Shown: positions 46,701 through 58,379, numbered from the stretch's first letter. The stretch is DNA of 64,000 nucleotides from Eucommia ulmoides (GCA_016647705.1 CM028328.1:37982501-38046500); one strand, 5' to 3'. Numbers and translations are program-made. The notes: a model not told the origin generated them from the letters alone.

Positions 46701-49700
46701 TATCTTGTTTATCGTTCGTGTTGAAGGTTTAGAGTTCAAACTTCTCTCCTACCCAAACTTATATAAAGATTTAAAAACACTTGAGTCGATTGAGGAACAT
46801 TACGATGTGCGTGCGAGAAATTTGATGTGATTGGGACTAACACGAGTCGTTAATTCATAGATTTGATACTCTCTACCCTAGCGAGGACTTTATGGCATCA
46901 AGGATCAAGATTTTTGACGGTGTTGAATAAGGGCCCATGTTGTTACGCAACATTGTGGTCTTTTTCAATTCTTAATATAACAAATTTATGTGCACAAAAT
47001 AAGGCAATGAACACTTTTTTACTTATTTTTTTAAATAAAAAATTAATTTTACAAAAAGAAAATTAAAATTAAAAATCTAAAAATATATTTGATAGTGTAG
47101 AGACAATATCTTTATATTATCTTGATAAATGATACATTAATCTAAAAAAATCATAAGTGATTGAAAAAAAATTGGTGGAGATTTTTGAGTCCATTAATCT
47201 CTTAAAAATAAAAAATAAAAATAAATAAAAACTTGGAAAAAATAAAAAGCAACTATTTTTTGTTTCTCGAAAATAGTACTTAAAATTATATTTTTATTTT
47301 TAAAATTCTCAAAAAGTAATTTTTATTACAAAACAAATGTTTACTTTTAAAATTAAGTAAGTATTTATTCAAAAGCAAAAAAAAAAAATTAAAAGAAGTA
47401 AATGATGCTTAAAGTATTGATTTATTCTTTTGACAAATTACAAAATGAATTAAAATGACAAATTTTTGGACAGGCACCACCACAATGGACGGTGGGAGGC
47501 ACGAATTGGACGGGTTTTTGGAAACAAATATTTGTACCTCGGAACATTTAGTATGTATTTCCTTACCTCTGTTCTTTGATCATCTTGCATTCAAATACAA
47601 TGCCTTTTTTTTGTTCGATTTTACCCGCCTTAACTTGTTGAATGCTTTCATTACGATTTCTTAGAGCAAATACACGTGTTTTTCTGGTCTGGTGTGGAAT
47701 CACACTATATAACTGGCACTATTATTTTTATATTTTTAACCAAATTGCTTAATTATTTGGATTTTTCTTTCATAATTCCTATTTTACAATCCAACACTTT
47801 TTAAGAACCAATCGAATAAAATATTTTCCACAACTCTCGAAATTAAATGAAAAATACCAACTCTTGAAAAAATATTAATGACAAAATTGCCCCTACGACT
47901 AAAAAACACGGCCTATCCAATTTTTTTCTCTCGTACATTTCATATCATTTGCTCTCTGCCCACCAGATCCTCCATCCCCACCTACAGTGTTTGCCCACTA
48001 GCTCCTTCATCCCTACCCACCGTCTCGTTCATCTCGCTGTCGACAACATCGCAGCTCACAACTCATTCATCCTCACCGCCCATAGCCTCGCTGCCCACTG
48101 TCGCGTTCATCCTCATGCTAGCCTTATTGCTCGTTGTTGCAACTTGTTACCTAAAATTGTAATATACTCATCAAATACTGTAACATTATTGATAATATAT
48201 TATAACACTTGTCACTCTGGTATATAACTACAATAAATATGAAGATGTATTTGATAACATTATTGATAATATATTATAACACTTGTCACTTTGGTATATA
48301 ATTACAATAAATATGAAGATATCGAAGTGAATTATAACTAATAACCAGAAATTATATTATCTTTATTAAATTTTGTAATTATGCTTAGAAGTGTTGTAAT
48401 AAATTTCACTATACGTTATAATCCTATCAAATATGAAAAAAGTACAAATATTGTGATATAATCTCAATTAATCTAGTTAAAATTATAATAAACTTATTAA
48501 ATAGAGTCACTATATTGATATCATATATTATATCTGTTGGCCCAGTAGAATACCCAAGAGGGGGTGAATTGGGTAATTAAAAATATATCTTAATAAAAAC
48601 TTAAATAAATCAAATAATTGATTTTAAGCCTAAATTAATTATTATCTTTATAACACAGCGGAATAATATTATCAATCTAAGTGCACACCCAAACAATAAA
48701 AATAGCAAAGTAGTAATGCAGCACACAAAAGATTTATACTGGTTCACCAAGCTACTCTTGACTAATTCAGTCCCCTGAGCTCCACGGAGATTGCACCTAC
48801 TAAAACCAAGATCCCTTTAAAGGTAGGAACCAAACCCGCACACCGATTCTTTTACAGGTTCAGAATCAACTTTTACAATTTCCTTTTCCCAGACTCAGGA
48901 ATAACCTCTACTTTTTACAGGCTCAAGAATAACTTATTTTTTTTACATGCTAAAGATTAACCTAATTCTTTTTATCACTATGGCTCAAGAATCAAAACCT
49001 CACAAAACACTCCAACTATCATTTTCACAGGTAAGGATAAAACATTTACAAAAACACTCAAAACATAATTCTTATCCAGAAAGAATTACTACCTCAATCT
49101 CTTTACAGGAAGAGATTAAACCCGGCTACCCTTGATTAAATATCCCCAACAATATTTAATCTGTCACAACTCACCAATACAAAAATTATTATGAAGGAAA
49201 TCTCACTCGGAACTTCTACTACCCCAAATAAATAATAACTCAATTAATATCCCAACTAGTGATAGAAAAACGTGAAATACAAAAATCTGATTTTAACAAG
49301 ATATGGGTAGCAAATTGGAGCACATAATCAGATTCAAGAAATTGTTTGTAAAAATATTTTCTTAAAAAATCAGAAAAAATTTCTAAGATCAATTTCCAAA
49401 CAATAATCAAATAATGTAATGAAAGAATATAAATGGAAATATCTCACATGGATAACACCGAAAAATAATAGATTGAAACGTTGGACAGCTCTAATTGGTG
49501 ACGCTTACTCAACCAGCACTTTAACTCAAGAACACCTCAATAATTGATATCACAATTTGATCCCCCAAAATAAATATCAGAATGATGACTCTTATAAAAA
49601 TTTATGAACTGAATAGTTCTTGATATGGTGTTTTTTCATTATGAAATCCGTAAGTCTTTTTATAGGTATATCAAACAATCCCTATAACGGTTAGTTTCCA

Positions 49701-52700
49701 CAAGATATGTCTTTTAAAATCACCAATAATCCTCATATATTGATACCTTTCATTTAAGGTATAATTCACTTAATAATAGCTTTCAAAATATTCAATATAG
49801 TCTCTCAAAAGAATTTTCAAACTTAATTCCAAAAAATAGGAATATTAAAAGAATCAATTTGAAAAATACTTTAATTTCTAGTACCAAATCTATAGGAATT
49901 AAACAATAGATGAACTATATCTTAAATATTACCAAATCCCTTAAATCTCTCTCAAATCCTAACAAAAAATCGCTACTTTTAGATATGATTTCAGATCAAA
50001 CAATATCCTGAAACAGAGCACTCAGTCGACTGCCCAGTCGACTGGACGATTCAGGGAGTAGCCTATGAAGTTCATCGATCAACCGCTCGGTTGACTCTTC
50101 GATTCAGAGAGTTTGTTTATCTTTCACCGGTCGACTTGTCAGTCGACTTATCAATTCAGGATGTTTCAGCTTTTTTCTTCGGTCGAGTCCTCAGTCGACT
50201 ACTACCTTCTGCATCTATTCTCTGATCTCGTTTTTAACACATTTTCTTTTACGATTTCGCCCCTTTATCCATTTTCTCTCTTAAATAAGCTCCACTAGTA
50301 TTCTTATATTTTATTTTTGTCATTCAAGATTAACCAAAATACACATAAAATATAAAATTCATTTTCTATCATGTGTGTTTTCTTAAATGAGATATTAAGA
50401 GTTAAGATTTACCTGAGTTGTTTTTTTTCTAATTTCTTCAAACTCTTAATTCTTCTTCATCATCTTGATATCTTCATTTAGCATCCATTCAATTTGACGT
50501 CTTCATCACTGGAACTTTAAATCTCTAAAACACTCAATTAAACATTAATTTCACTAAAATATCAATACTTAATTGTTCATCAAAATCTGAGGGTCAACAA
50601 TATCATTAGTCAATTGAATTTTAATTGTTACCATCAATTGTAATACCGTTATCAAATGTTGTACCGTTATCAAATGTTGTAATTCTGCTTATAAATATTG
50701 TAACAGATGTCACTAAATGTTATAACTAGGGCAAATATGAAGAAAATATCAATATTATAATATGATCTCAATGAATCTAATGTTGTTACCTAGTATTATT
50801 AAAATTATAAAATAGAGTAACTTTATTGATATCATATTATAAAATTAGTCATTTTGAGCTATAACTAAAGGTGTCCAAGTCAATGGCTGGTTTGTGAGAA
50901 CCACCATTGGGTGGGCTTGGAAGTAGTGCCTAACTTTCCTAGTAAAGATTACTACACAGGCAATTAACTCTGATATCGGATACTTGGTTTCCGCACCCAT
51001 GAAAGCGTGGCTAATGTAGTAATCCGGCCTTTAGGATCCAGCTTGATCCACCACCAAGCCCGAGGTAACAGTAGTTGCTGAAGTCGCCAAGTAAACGAGC
51101 ATCTCCTATCTGAGGCTTGGGATTGTCAGAATGGGGGGGGATGAAACATACTTCTTCAAGGCTTGGAAATCCTCCTCACATTCTTTGTTCAACTCCAAAA
51201 TTTTCTTTCCTCAAATAATTTTGAAGAACGAAAGGCATTTATCCGATGCGCTGCAGATGAATCGGTTGAGCATTACGATTCGCCTGGTCAAACATTATAC
51301 TCCCCGAATTGATCTTGGGGAACCCATGTCTAGGATGACTTTGATATGCGCAGGGCAAGATTCAATTACTTATTTTGTCACCATGTGACTGAGGAACTTC
51401 CTTTTCTCGAAGCCAAAGACACTTACTTGGGTTCAATTTTGTTGATGTCCAAAAGTGGTAAGCGACTAACAGTATGGTCCGGAAAAGTAATATACCCACA
51501 AGATTGTTGGTGGCGTGATTAACTTGGTGAATTCAGGGGTGCTGACGACCTCCGAGCTGAGCTCCACTCCTTCACTCTGAGCACCTGCACACAGACTCAC
51601 TAGAGTTGTGCCTAGTGAAGTCCCTCCAGCGTAAGAGTAAGTATCCAAGGGAGAAGGGCTAAAAATGCTCTGGTGTCAGTAGAGAAGACATATCGTTGGG
51701 CAGTGGATGCCATGAGGTATTTATAGGCTTTGGACTCGATTAGTGCTGTGAATTTAGGGAGTTAAGCTTGAGTAAATTAACCTAATCCGCTGAGTAGCCA
51801 ATGAGCAAAAAGATTAGTACTTTAATCATTTGGGTTGGGCTCTTGGGCCCACCTGTAGAGGCCCATGGGCCGAAGCCTCAAGACGGTCCGATGAGACTCC
51901 GAGCACGGAGACGATAGGTAAAGGGTGTCCGAGTTTGTGAGCCCGGCCCGGAGTCTGCCGGCTCGGTTCGGACTTCTTGAACTCGGCAAGACAATTCTCA
52001 CAGATTGCTCGGGGGGAATTCCCACAGACAACGCCAAACTGTTGATTTCCAAAAGTGGTAAGCGACCAACAATATGATCCGGAAAGGTAATATACCCACA
52101 AGATTGTTGGTGGCGTGATTAACTTGGTGAATTCAGGGGTGCTAACGACCTCCGAGCTGAGCTCCACTCCTTCACTCTGAGCACCTGCACACAGACTCAC
52201 CAGAGTTGTGCCCAGTGAAGTCCCTTCAACATGAGAGTAAGTATCCAAGGGAGAAGGGCTAAAAATGCTCTGGTGTCAGTAGAGAAGATATATCGTTGGG
52301 CAGTGGATGCCACGAGGTATTTATAAGCTTTGGACTCGATTAGTGCTGTGAATTTAGGGAGTTAAGCTTGAGTAAATTAACGTGATCTGCTGAGTAGCCA
52401 ATGAGCAAAAAGATTAATACTCTAATAATTTGGGTTGGGCTCTTGGGCCCACCTGTAGAGGCCTATGGGCCGAAGCCTCATGACGGCCCGACGAGACTCC
52501 GAGCACGGAGACGATGGGCAAAGGGTGTCCGAGTTTGTCAGCCCGGCCCGGAGTCTGCCGGCTCGGTTCAAACTTCTTCAGCTCGGCAAGACGATTCTCA
52601 ACTCTGCTCGGGGGGGGGATTCTAACTCCCAACCCGACTGTTTTTTCACACTTGGAACGATATTGTCCGCGTGGTATATGTAACGGGATTCCCACATATC

Positions 52701-55700
52701 AAGTTTCATTCTTGTTGCTTTAGTATGTCGAAGCAAGACATTAGGTCTACTGAGTCATTGATTGCCTATTTTCTCTTCACAAGCATATTGCAGATGTAAA
52801 CTTCCATTGTTTTTCTAGGCATATTAACAAACATTTTATTCACTAACCATTGGTATGTTGCTCTAACAGTTTTCAATCCAAAAGGCATAACCCGATAACA
52901 GTATAACCCTTTATTGGTGATGAAGGACATCTTCTCTTTGTCCAAGGAAATACATTATAATTTAATTATAACCCAATAAGGCATCCAAGAAGCTTAGTAA
53001 ATCAAATCCAGCCGTTGCATCCACTATGACGTCAATCTGTAGGAGAGGAAAACAATCATTCGGGTAAGCTATGTTAAGGTTAGTAAAATCTACACACATC
53101 CGTGTTTTCCAGTCTTTTTCTTCACTAAGACCACAATGGACAAACTTATGGGAAAGTTGACTTTCTTAATAATATTTGCCTCGAGTAGCTTCTTGTTCTT
53201 CTCTTCATTGACATTGTGTGTCTCTTGCCCAAACTGCCTTCTTTTGCTGATCCGGAGTATGGTTAGGATCTGTACGAAGACGATGAATTAAAATGCTTAG
53301 ATTTTTCCTAGGAAGATATTCATGTGACCATACAAACATACAAGTTAGCTTGGTGGAGATCAACAAACTTCTCTTTAAGGTCTTAGGGTAACAATGAGCA
53401 AATTTAAATAACGTGCTCTTCAATTGTTGGGTTAACCCAAGCAGATATCAACACTTCATTAGAACTTAATCGATCTAGTTTGAGTTGTCCATCCTTGGGT
53501 CGATGATGTTTTCTGATCTAGGGGATTCAAACATGTCCTTGGGCAGGTCATCATTCTTCTCTTACTGGCTCTGTCATTTCAATTGAAGGATAACCATTTC
53601 GGTCATGAAGCGTTCTCAGGCAACACTTTGACTTTCATGCACTTATCCGACTCCATTCTTTATCGAGAATTTCATAGCAAGGTGCTAGGTAGAGGTTATC
53701 ATTATCAATGCGTTTAAACATGGTCTCTAGATGATTGCATTATAGGAAGTACGGCAGTCTGCCATCAAAACCTAGCCTCCACCATAGAGTGCTTTGGCTT
53801 GGTTCCTATCGTGAGTTATAGCGTAGTCCACCCTACTGGTTTCATAATCGACCAATGGTGTCAACATTGGCTTTAACAGGTCTTGCCTTATGCCAGTCTT
53901 GTTGAAAGCTGCAAGGTAGATTATTTCCACCAAGCTCAAGTTATAAATCAACACTCGTTTGACGTTGCAGTTGGCAATCAACATTGTCACAACCAGAGTA
54001 TCATAGTAAGTGGTGTAGACTCCCAAAAAATCCTCTTCAGTAAAAATAATTACCTCCCTCATGATTATCAGAGTCTTGAAACTTGGAAGATGCAATTTTT
54101 AGCCTTCCGCTTCCCTGTTCAATCGTGGGCTTTGTATTAGGCAACCGAGGTTCCCCATAACGGGAACCCACCATGGATGGTCTTAATCATGCGTAGAACC
54201 CTGTATTTGATCATATTGTTCTCGATCAATTGTAAATCGTTTCAAGTGACCTCTTTTGTTTAGCTCCTCAATCTTGTTCTTTAAATCGTAGTAATTATCA
54301 TTGGTAGGCCTGTCATCCTGGTGGAAATCACACCATGTTGACTTAATGTTCTTCAAAGGTTGAGGCCACCTCACCAGTTTCTTTTCCCTGATTTACATCA
54401 ACACCATGCCTAGTAGTGCATTCAAGGAGGTGAAATTTGTATAACGGTAAGGGGATCTCCGTCTCTTGGGAAACTTGTTAGGCCTTACCTTTGATCGATC
54501 ATTGTTCCTTTTATTCAATTTGATCTCATCTCTACTAGCATTACTTTAGATTGGCTCGTCGATTTTTTTCTTACCGTTGCGGTCCTCTTCATCCTTTGCT
54601 CGATCCTAGTAGAATCCTCAACCAAGATGAATTCTTTTGATAGGAAAAATACTGAAGCCAACTTCTTTGTCATTGCCCAATCCATTTTGTAGAGAAGGCC
54701 TTATTCTGCCTGTCAAGGCTACCATGACCATACCATCGTCGAGATTTTCTACTTGGTTAGATTCTTCATTACTATATCTAAAAATATCATGTGGCCTTCA
54801 TCTCTCCTTTGCTGGATAGAGAGCAAATGAGATGGGTTCTTTGCATTGGTTAATGACAAATCGATGACAACTGCAATGTTCAATGATTCTATGGAATCAA
54901 AGGCCCCTAGCTTTAAGGTCTTATACCAATTTTTAGTAGTTCCTACTAGAGTTACTTGGAAGGTTTGGTACTTAATTGAATTTGATGCTCTCTGCAGGTC
55001 CTTGTGGGCATAATAAGAGTCAAGGTGTTCTACGGGATCAATGTTCCCTTGATACATCTTAATCTAAAATAGTAACTTAAAATTCAAGGGTAGCTTCTCC
55101 CTTAAAATCCGAGCAATAAATGACAGGTCATTTCTTTTTACTATATCGTGGACTTTAGGCTCCCTCTTCTTGATCTGACGAAGTTTCTCGTTGATGGAAT
55201 TGTTGTGATTGGAGGTTAATATTTTCTTAACGATCCCAATATGAATGGTAAGTCCTTGAATAAGACCACGCGGATGCCACCATATAACAATGTGGATCGT
55301 CAAGAGACAAATTGGTTTTTCTCCTACATGATTAGGGATTTGCAGGAGAATGCCTCGGGATAGGTAGGGCATGACTTCTTTCTTAGGACCAAGTAGGTTG
55401 CACTTTAGACCAAGTTTGTAATGAGCACTTGTTTTTTGTTCAAGAGGTAGGGCCACCCTCCCTCATCGAGGAGCCATATCTGCTAGATGAAGCTCCTCTC
55501 TCTCATTGCGGAGTCGCTTCAACTCACACTACTGCTCTTGTTACTCTCATCATAGATATTTTTCAAACACCCACGTCAGGTCATTCGTTCTTTGTCTACA
55601 ATGGCCTGTGCGTCAGTGTAAGGGGGCACATGGCCTTGTAGCAACAATGGTGGCGGAGGCAGCTGGCTTTGACCAACAATCCTCTACACATGTAGGAGAG

Positions 55701-58379
55701 ATCTTGCATATATTCTTCATCAATTCCAATAGCAAGGCTAGAGATTCATCGACAGGCCAGTACTTTGTTCAACCTTGTGGATGGTTAACTTTCATTTTGT
55801 TAATCGATGGTCATGATTCCGGACATCAAGGTTATCATGAAATTTCTCTAGGGTAAGAAAAGTTAGTCGTCTTCCACAAACAACTTTTAGTTTTTTTATG
55901 ATACCCAAAATTTGTTGATCAAATATGACTCACTTGGGATTCCAAAGATGATATTCCTTAAGCTTTCATTCATACAAAATAATGCACCGCAGATGGGTCT
56001 ATCGGCATTGAACTTTTGATGTGAGAATCAGTAAAGCTTTGGGTGAAATTTTTGTAGGGTAATGGCTAGAATGTTAGTGCATACCTTTTGCCTTTCATCC
56101 TCCCTTAGTATTTTATGGGCATAGGAGATTTATTTGGATATTATTCCCTAAATCTCGACCCATCTCTATCAATATTTGCGTGATTTGTGTGGAATTATGG
56201 GCTGTTACCATGAATATCAAATTCCCTGTTCTTATATAACTGGATTTAGTCTGAGCAGGTTAGTAATCGCTCTAGAGCATAGGTATAACCCGCCTCATCT
56301 TTTTTGTACTCAAGGGATGATCTTTTTCGAGCATTATGTTCAAGAAGTTTAGAGTTGCAGTTGGTATGTACGTCGTCTTCGATTTTGTCATGACAACTTG
56401 GGCAGGATTCTCGATTCCAATGACGAACTTGATCCCATGTGCATGTCGCGTGAATCTAGAAGTAAACTTATTTGGGACTTTTTAAAATACCCCTCGTTAA
56501 TTTTAGTTATTTTAAATAAATAAAAAATTAAAACCTAATTATTCCACCAAAATATTTTTTGGTGAGTTTTTAATTAATTAATTTGATTGACTTAACAAAA
56601 ATATCACAAACAAATAATATCCTTTAGTAGTTTTAATTAAAAAAAAAAAAAAAAAAATCCCAACACTATTCTAAAACTACTAATTTGTTGTGGGTCCCAT
56701 TTCTCCAAGAGTGGCTTCTAAATGGCATAAAGCTGACATGGCACATGCTTACTCGTGCTTCATATCATATCCTAATATAAAACAACCTTCTTTTTATGGC
56801 TAATACCAAAAGAGACTTTGAGATCAACAGTGAAAAAGAACTACTAAAATATACCTTTTTTCTTTTTGAGAGTTGGTACAGTAGTAGTATTCATCATCGT
56901 CGACTTATTTGTTTAAAGTTTAAACAGTAGCGTTGAATGTAGCAGCAGATCTCCAGCACATGCGATTGTTTCCTAACAATGCATTGTACTAATCGGATGG
57001 ATGTAATCCCCTGTACCCCACTTTAATCAATTATTATATTTACTCTAATTGCTCGGATAATCAACTACTCAGATTATTATACTTTTACTATAGGAATAGC
57101 CAAATAGGTTTTTGAAGAAGATGATAATTGGCTCGTCAAATATGAGACCTTGGGGTTAGGAATAAGGAGTTTCTCCCAACTCCTATCACTCTCCCAACTC
57201 GTGTACATGCAAAACAATGCACTGTGGGTAAGACTACCGGCGTTGCACCTTAAATGTGAGAAATCAATCGATGTTCCGAGGAGATTTTTTATATAGTATT
57301 AGCTAGGAATAATGTGCATGCATGCATATCAGCGCGTATGAGTGTGCCTAACTGGCTCCACCCCCTTTTTCGGTATTTGTAAATCTTCCCCAAATCTCGG
57401 CCCATTATTGTCAATGTGGCGAGTTGGCGAGTTTAGTAGAGTGATGGACTGTTATTTAGGGAAGTGTAATGGCTCCTTTCTTAATGAGCAGGAGGTGTTA
57501 TTGTTGCCCCCAGTATGAAAAGCGGATGACGGTGTATTCCAGGGCATTGATCTCCTAGGACATAGTTTCCTTAGTCAGTTCAGTACATTTTTGTAGATTC
57601 TGGCACGTGGCATGTGCCAAACTAACACGTGACAATGATTTGCCCCTGACCTAGATTTTTCCTAATTAGATATAATCTCTTGATTTATTTATTTTATAAT
57701 CCCAACTCGTAATAATCTTCAATTTGAATTCCTATGCTATTTATTGGATGAAATAGAGAAGGATTAATTTAAACTAAGTCAATATTGTTCTATGGTCTTG
57801 GAATTAAGTGTAATTACAATTTTATTTTGTTTAAGTGGTGTTTGGTTTTGAATGGAAGGCACTCAAGAGGAAGCTGCAGCAGCATATGACATGGCAGCTA
57901 TAGAGTACAGAGGACCAAATGCAGTCACCAATTTTGACATCAGTTGTTACGCCGAGCGCATGAAGAAATGCCCGTCACCTCATCATTTTGAGCAAACCAA
58001 TATCGACGAACCTCAAGATCATCATCACCATCTTCAACAAGAAGAAGAAGAAGAGCAAAATGTTGAGTCTCCTGATACTCTGGACTTAGAGTTGCCTCCC
58101 GTTGAGTCTCTAGACCTCCCTTGGAGCCTCTATTTGGACACGGGCGGTTTCAATCCGCTTCATGTTCCCGATATTCCACTCGATAAATCTGCGGAGTTAT
58201 TGGACTTGTTCAATGAAACTGGCTTTGAGGATAACATTGACTTCATATTCGATGGGGCTGAGGTTAACCAGATCGGGTTTACGACAAGGCATGAGTCGGG
58301 GGAGATTGAGGATGAGAAAATGCATCAGGTCATAAGTTTTTCTTCCCCTGCGTCCTCTTCGGTTTCATGCAATGTTTAG
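43633..58379 (+). CDS. WRI1: WRINKLED1-like AP2/ERF transcription factor (7 exons)
   Basis: Exons: 43633-43796, 43906-43988, 44229-44237, 45232-45320, 45401-45525, 47474-47550 and 57859-58379. Joined they give 1068 nt and a 355-aa protein in one phase. Residues 1-46 are a Ser-rich start with a basic segment ([12 protein letters not shown]), likely nuclear targeting. AP2 domain 1 is about 49-115 ([39 protein letters not shown]). The linker includes [19 protein letters not shown]2 domain 2 is about 151-211 ([36 protein letters not shown]). The C-terminus has a His/Gln/Glu tract (237-248), an acidic [19 protein letters not shown] (297-315) and ends SVSCNV. In plants WRI1 activates genes for late glycolysis and fatty acid synthesis by binding AW-box promoters. 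Overall length is lower than Arabidopsis WRI1 (about 430 aa), mainly in the C-terminal part. The C-terminal signature and RRQ/RRR-SSGF linker favour WRI1 over WRI3/WRI4. No stop or frameshift was seen. Confidence 0.92.
43906..43988 (+). CDS. WRI1: WRI1-like exon 2
   Basis: Acceptor TTTTTTTGACAG|GCATAG, donor CGCCAAA|GTGATT. Encodes [20 protein letters not shown] and QNKRGRQ of AP2 domain 1. The last base is A, so the codon shared with the microexon is ATT (Ile), where WRI1 proteins usually have Val. Confidence 0.92.
43989..44228 (+). other. Intron 2 of WRI1-like gene
   Basis: 240 nt. AT-rich, GT to AG, no embedded feature apart from a NotI-like GCGGCCGC at 44189-44196. Intron 1 (43797-43905) is 109 nt and intron 4 (45321-45400) is 80 nt. 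Confidence 0.85.
44229..44237 (+). CDS. WRI1: WRI1-like exon 3, 9-nt microexon
   Basis: CTGCTTAG|TTTATTTGG|GTAAAA. The nine bases give the last two bases of residue 83, then Tyr84, Leu85 and the first base of Gly86. WRI1 genes are known to have a 9-nt exon here encoding Val-Tyr-Leu; this copy encodes Ile-Tyr-Leu. Both splice sites are present and phase is kept with exons 2 and 4. Confidence 0.93.
44238..45231 (+). other. Intron 3 of WRI1-like gene
   Basis: 994 nt, AT-rich, no gene. 44480-44600 has a TTTCACTTATCTCCCTTCAA-type segment echoed as TTTCACTAATCTCCCTTTCG about 67 nt later, a diverged direct repeat, possibly a small transposon remnant. Confidence 0.75.
45232..45320 (+). CDS. WRI1: WRI1-like exon 4
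   Basis: Acceptor TTAAATGCAG|GAGCATATG, donor TTTTCCG|GTACTC. Encodes the [20 protein letters not shown] helix region and ends AP2 domain 1 at Pro115 in phase 0. Confidence 0.93.
45401..45525 (+). CDS. WRI1: WRI1-like exon 5
   Basis: Acceptor GTGGATCCAG|ATTGAC, donor GTGGCAAG|GTATCC. Encodes the linker between the AP2 domains ([30 protein letters not shown]) and the first residues of AP2 domain 2. Confidence 0.93.
45526..47473 (+). other. Intron 5 of WRI1-like gene
   Basis: 1948 nt, AT-rich, several short chance ORFs, no recognisable element or gene. Confidence 0.8.
47474..47550 (+). CDS. WRI1: WRI1-like exon 6
   Basis: Acceptor TTTTTGGACAG|GCACCA, donor ACATTTA|GTATGT, a strong donor. Encodes [20 protein letters not shown] and YLGTF. 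Phe182 stands where Tyr is usual (YLGTY). Confidence 0.93.
48181..48320. repeat. 74-bp direct tandem duplication in intron 6
   Basis: Unit one starts at 48181 (TAACATTATTGATAATATAT) and unit two at 48255 with the same words. The overlap to 48320 shows only a couple of differences. Similar TATCAAATGTTGTA phrases resume after solo LTR A4 (50650-50690), so the LTR inserted into a longer repetitive AT-rich sequence. Confidence 0.88.
48535..50599 (-). mobile_element. Solo LTR, family A, copy A4, in intron 6
   Basis: From TGTTGGCCCAGTAGAATACC to GAGGGTCAACA on the + strand, 2065 bp, with a perfect duplication ATATC at 48530-48534 and 50600-50604. Same orientation and parallel landmarks as A2 (GGTTCACCAAGCTACTCTTG at 48740 versus GTTCACCAAGCTATTCTTGG at 3949). 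GTCGAC-type palindromes cluster at 50025-50205. Antisense to the WRI1-like gene. Confidence 0.9.
51440..52701 (-). mobile_element. Nested B-family LTR derivative B2
   Basis: Two B-type LTR sequences in direct orientation (51440 to about 52015 and 52042-52701) are joined by a short primer-binding region, ATTCCCACAGACAACGCCAA, at about 52018-52037. The right LTR is complete, TGTTGATTTCC to CACATATCA. The left one lacks its far end and runs straight into the primer-binding region. Flanking 5-mers are AATTT (51435-51439) and AGTTT (52702-52706). Element E pol is interrupted at GGGTTCAATTT and resumes at TTTCATTC. It is therefore an insertion that later lost its whole coding region by an internal deletion. 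Confidence 0.82.
53772..54095 (-). pseudogene. Protease remnant of element E
   Basis: The 107-aa frame includes [20 protein letters not shown] and AAFNKTGI. In related elements this position reads VLIDNGSSADIL. The catalytic Asp is Tyr and the Gly is Leu, so the active site is destroyed although the frame is open. Confidence 0.7.
55881..57858. repeat. Right part of intron 6 with two diverged repeats
   Basis: 55890-56240 and 57120-57500 share phrases in order: TCAAATATGA, ACAAAATAATGCACCGCAG / GCAAAACAATGCACTGTGG, TGATGTGAGAA / TAAATGTGAGAA, and AAATCTCGACCCAT / AAATCTCGGCCCAT. They could be old LTR remnants of element E. A 19-A run lies at 56639-56657. The last 300 nt are ordinary AT-rich intron. 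Confidence 0.55.
57859..58379 (+). CDS. WRI1: WRI1-like exon 7 (last exon)
   Basis: Acceptor GAATGGAAG|GCACTCAAG, with a weak, G-rich rather than T-rich lead-in. It completes AP2 domain 2 ([27 protein letters not shown]) and encodes the full C-terminal region to the TAG at 58377-58379. A bypassing ATG at 57852 is in the same frame but lies in the intron. Confidence 0.92.

Larger units (their letters stand above)
50870..55880 (-). mobile_element. Degraded Ty3/gypsy element E in intron 6
   Basis: On the - strand: gag near 55057-54750 ([33 protein letters not shown]), the gag C-terminal block ([20 protein letters not shown], then GHLKRF; 54345-54220), and protease (54095-53772). RT follows near 53110-52950 ([37 protein letters not shown]) and RT/RNase H sequence at 51439-50880 after the nested B2. 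It is Tat-like and related to B1. Many stops and shifts. It lies antisense to the WRI1-like gene. LTRs were not delimited. Confidence 0.8.
47551..57858 (+). other. Giant intron 6 of WRI1-like gene, filled with retroelements
   Basis: 10,308 nt between the codon halves of Ser183 in AP2 domain 2. It holds a 74-bp duplication, the solo LTR A4, a degraded gypsy element E with the nested B2 derivative, and two diverged repeats at 55890-56240 and 57120-57500. The donor is good and the acceptor weak. The exons on each side are intact. Confidence 0.88.

Noticed and set aside
47878-48227. Two overlapping 92-94-codon ORFs in intron 6
   Set aside because: Ser/Pro/Leu-rich chance frames in intron sequence, no domain, no splice partner.
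52401-52723. Three overlapping + strand ORFs and two - strand ORFs
   Set aside because: They lie in the GC-rich U3 part of a B-family LTR, which is open in several frames by composition.
55429-55856. Plus-strand ORFs of 70 and 116 codons
   Set aside because: Opposite strand of the N-terminal gag part of element E; no recognisable domain.
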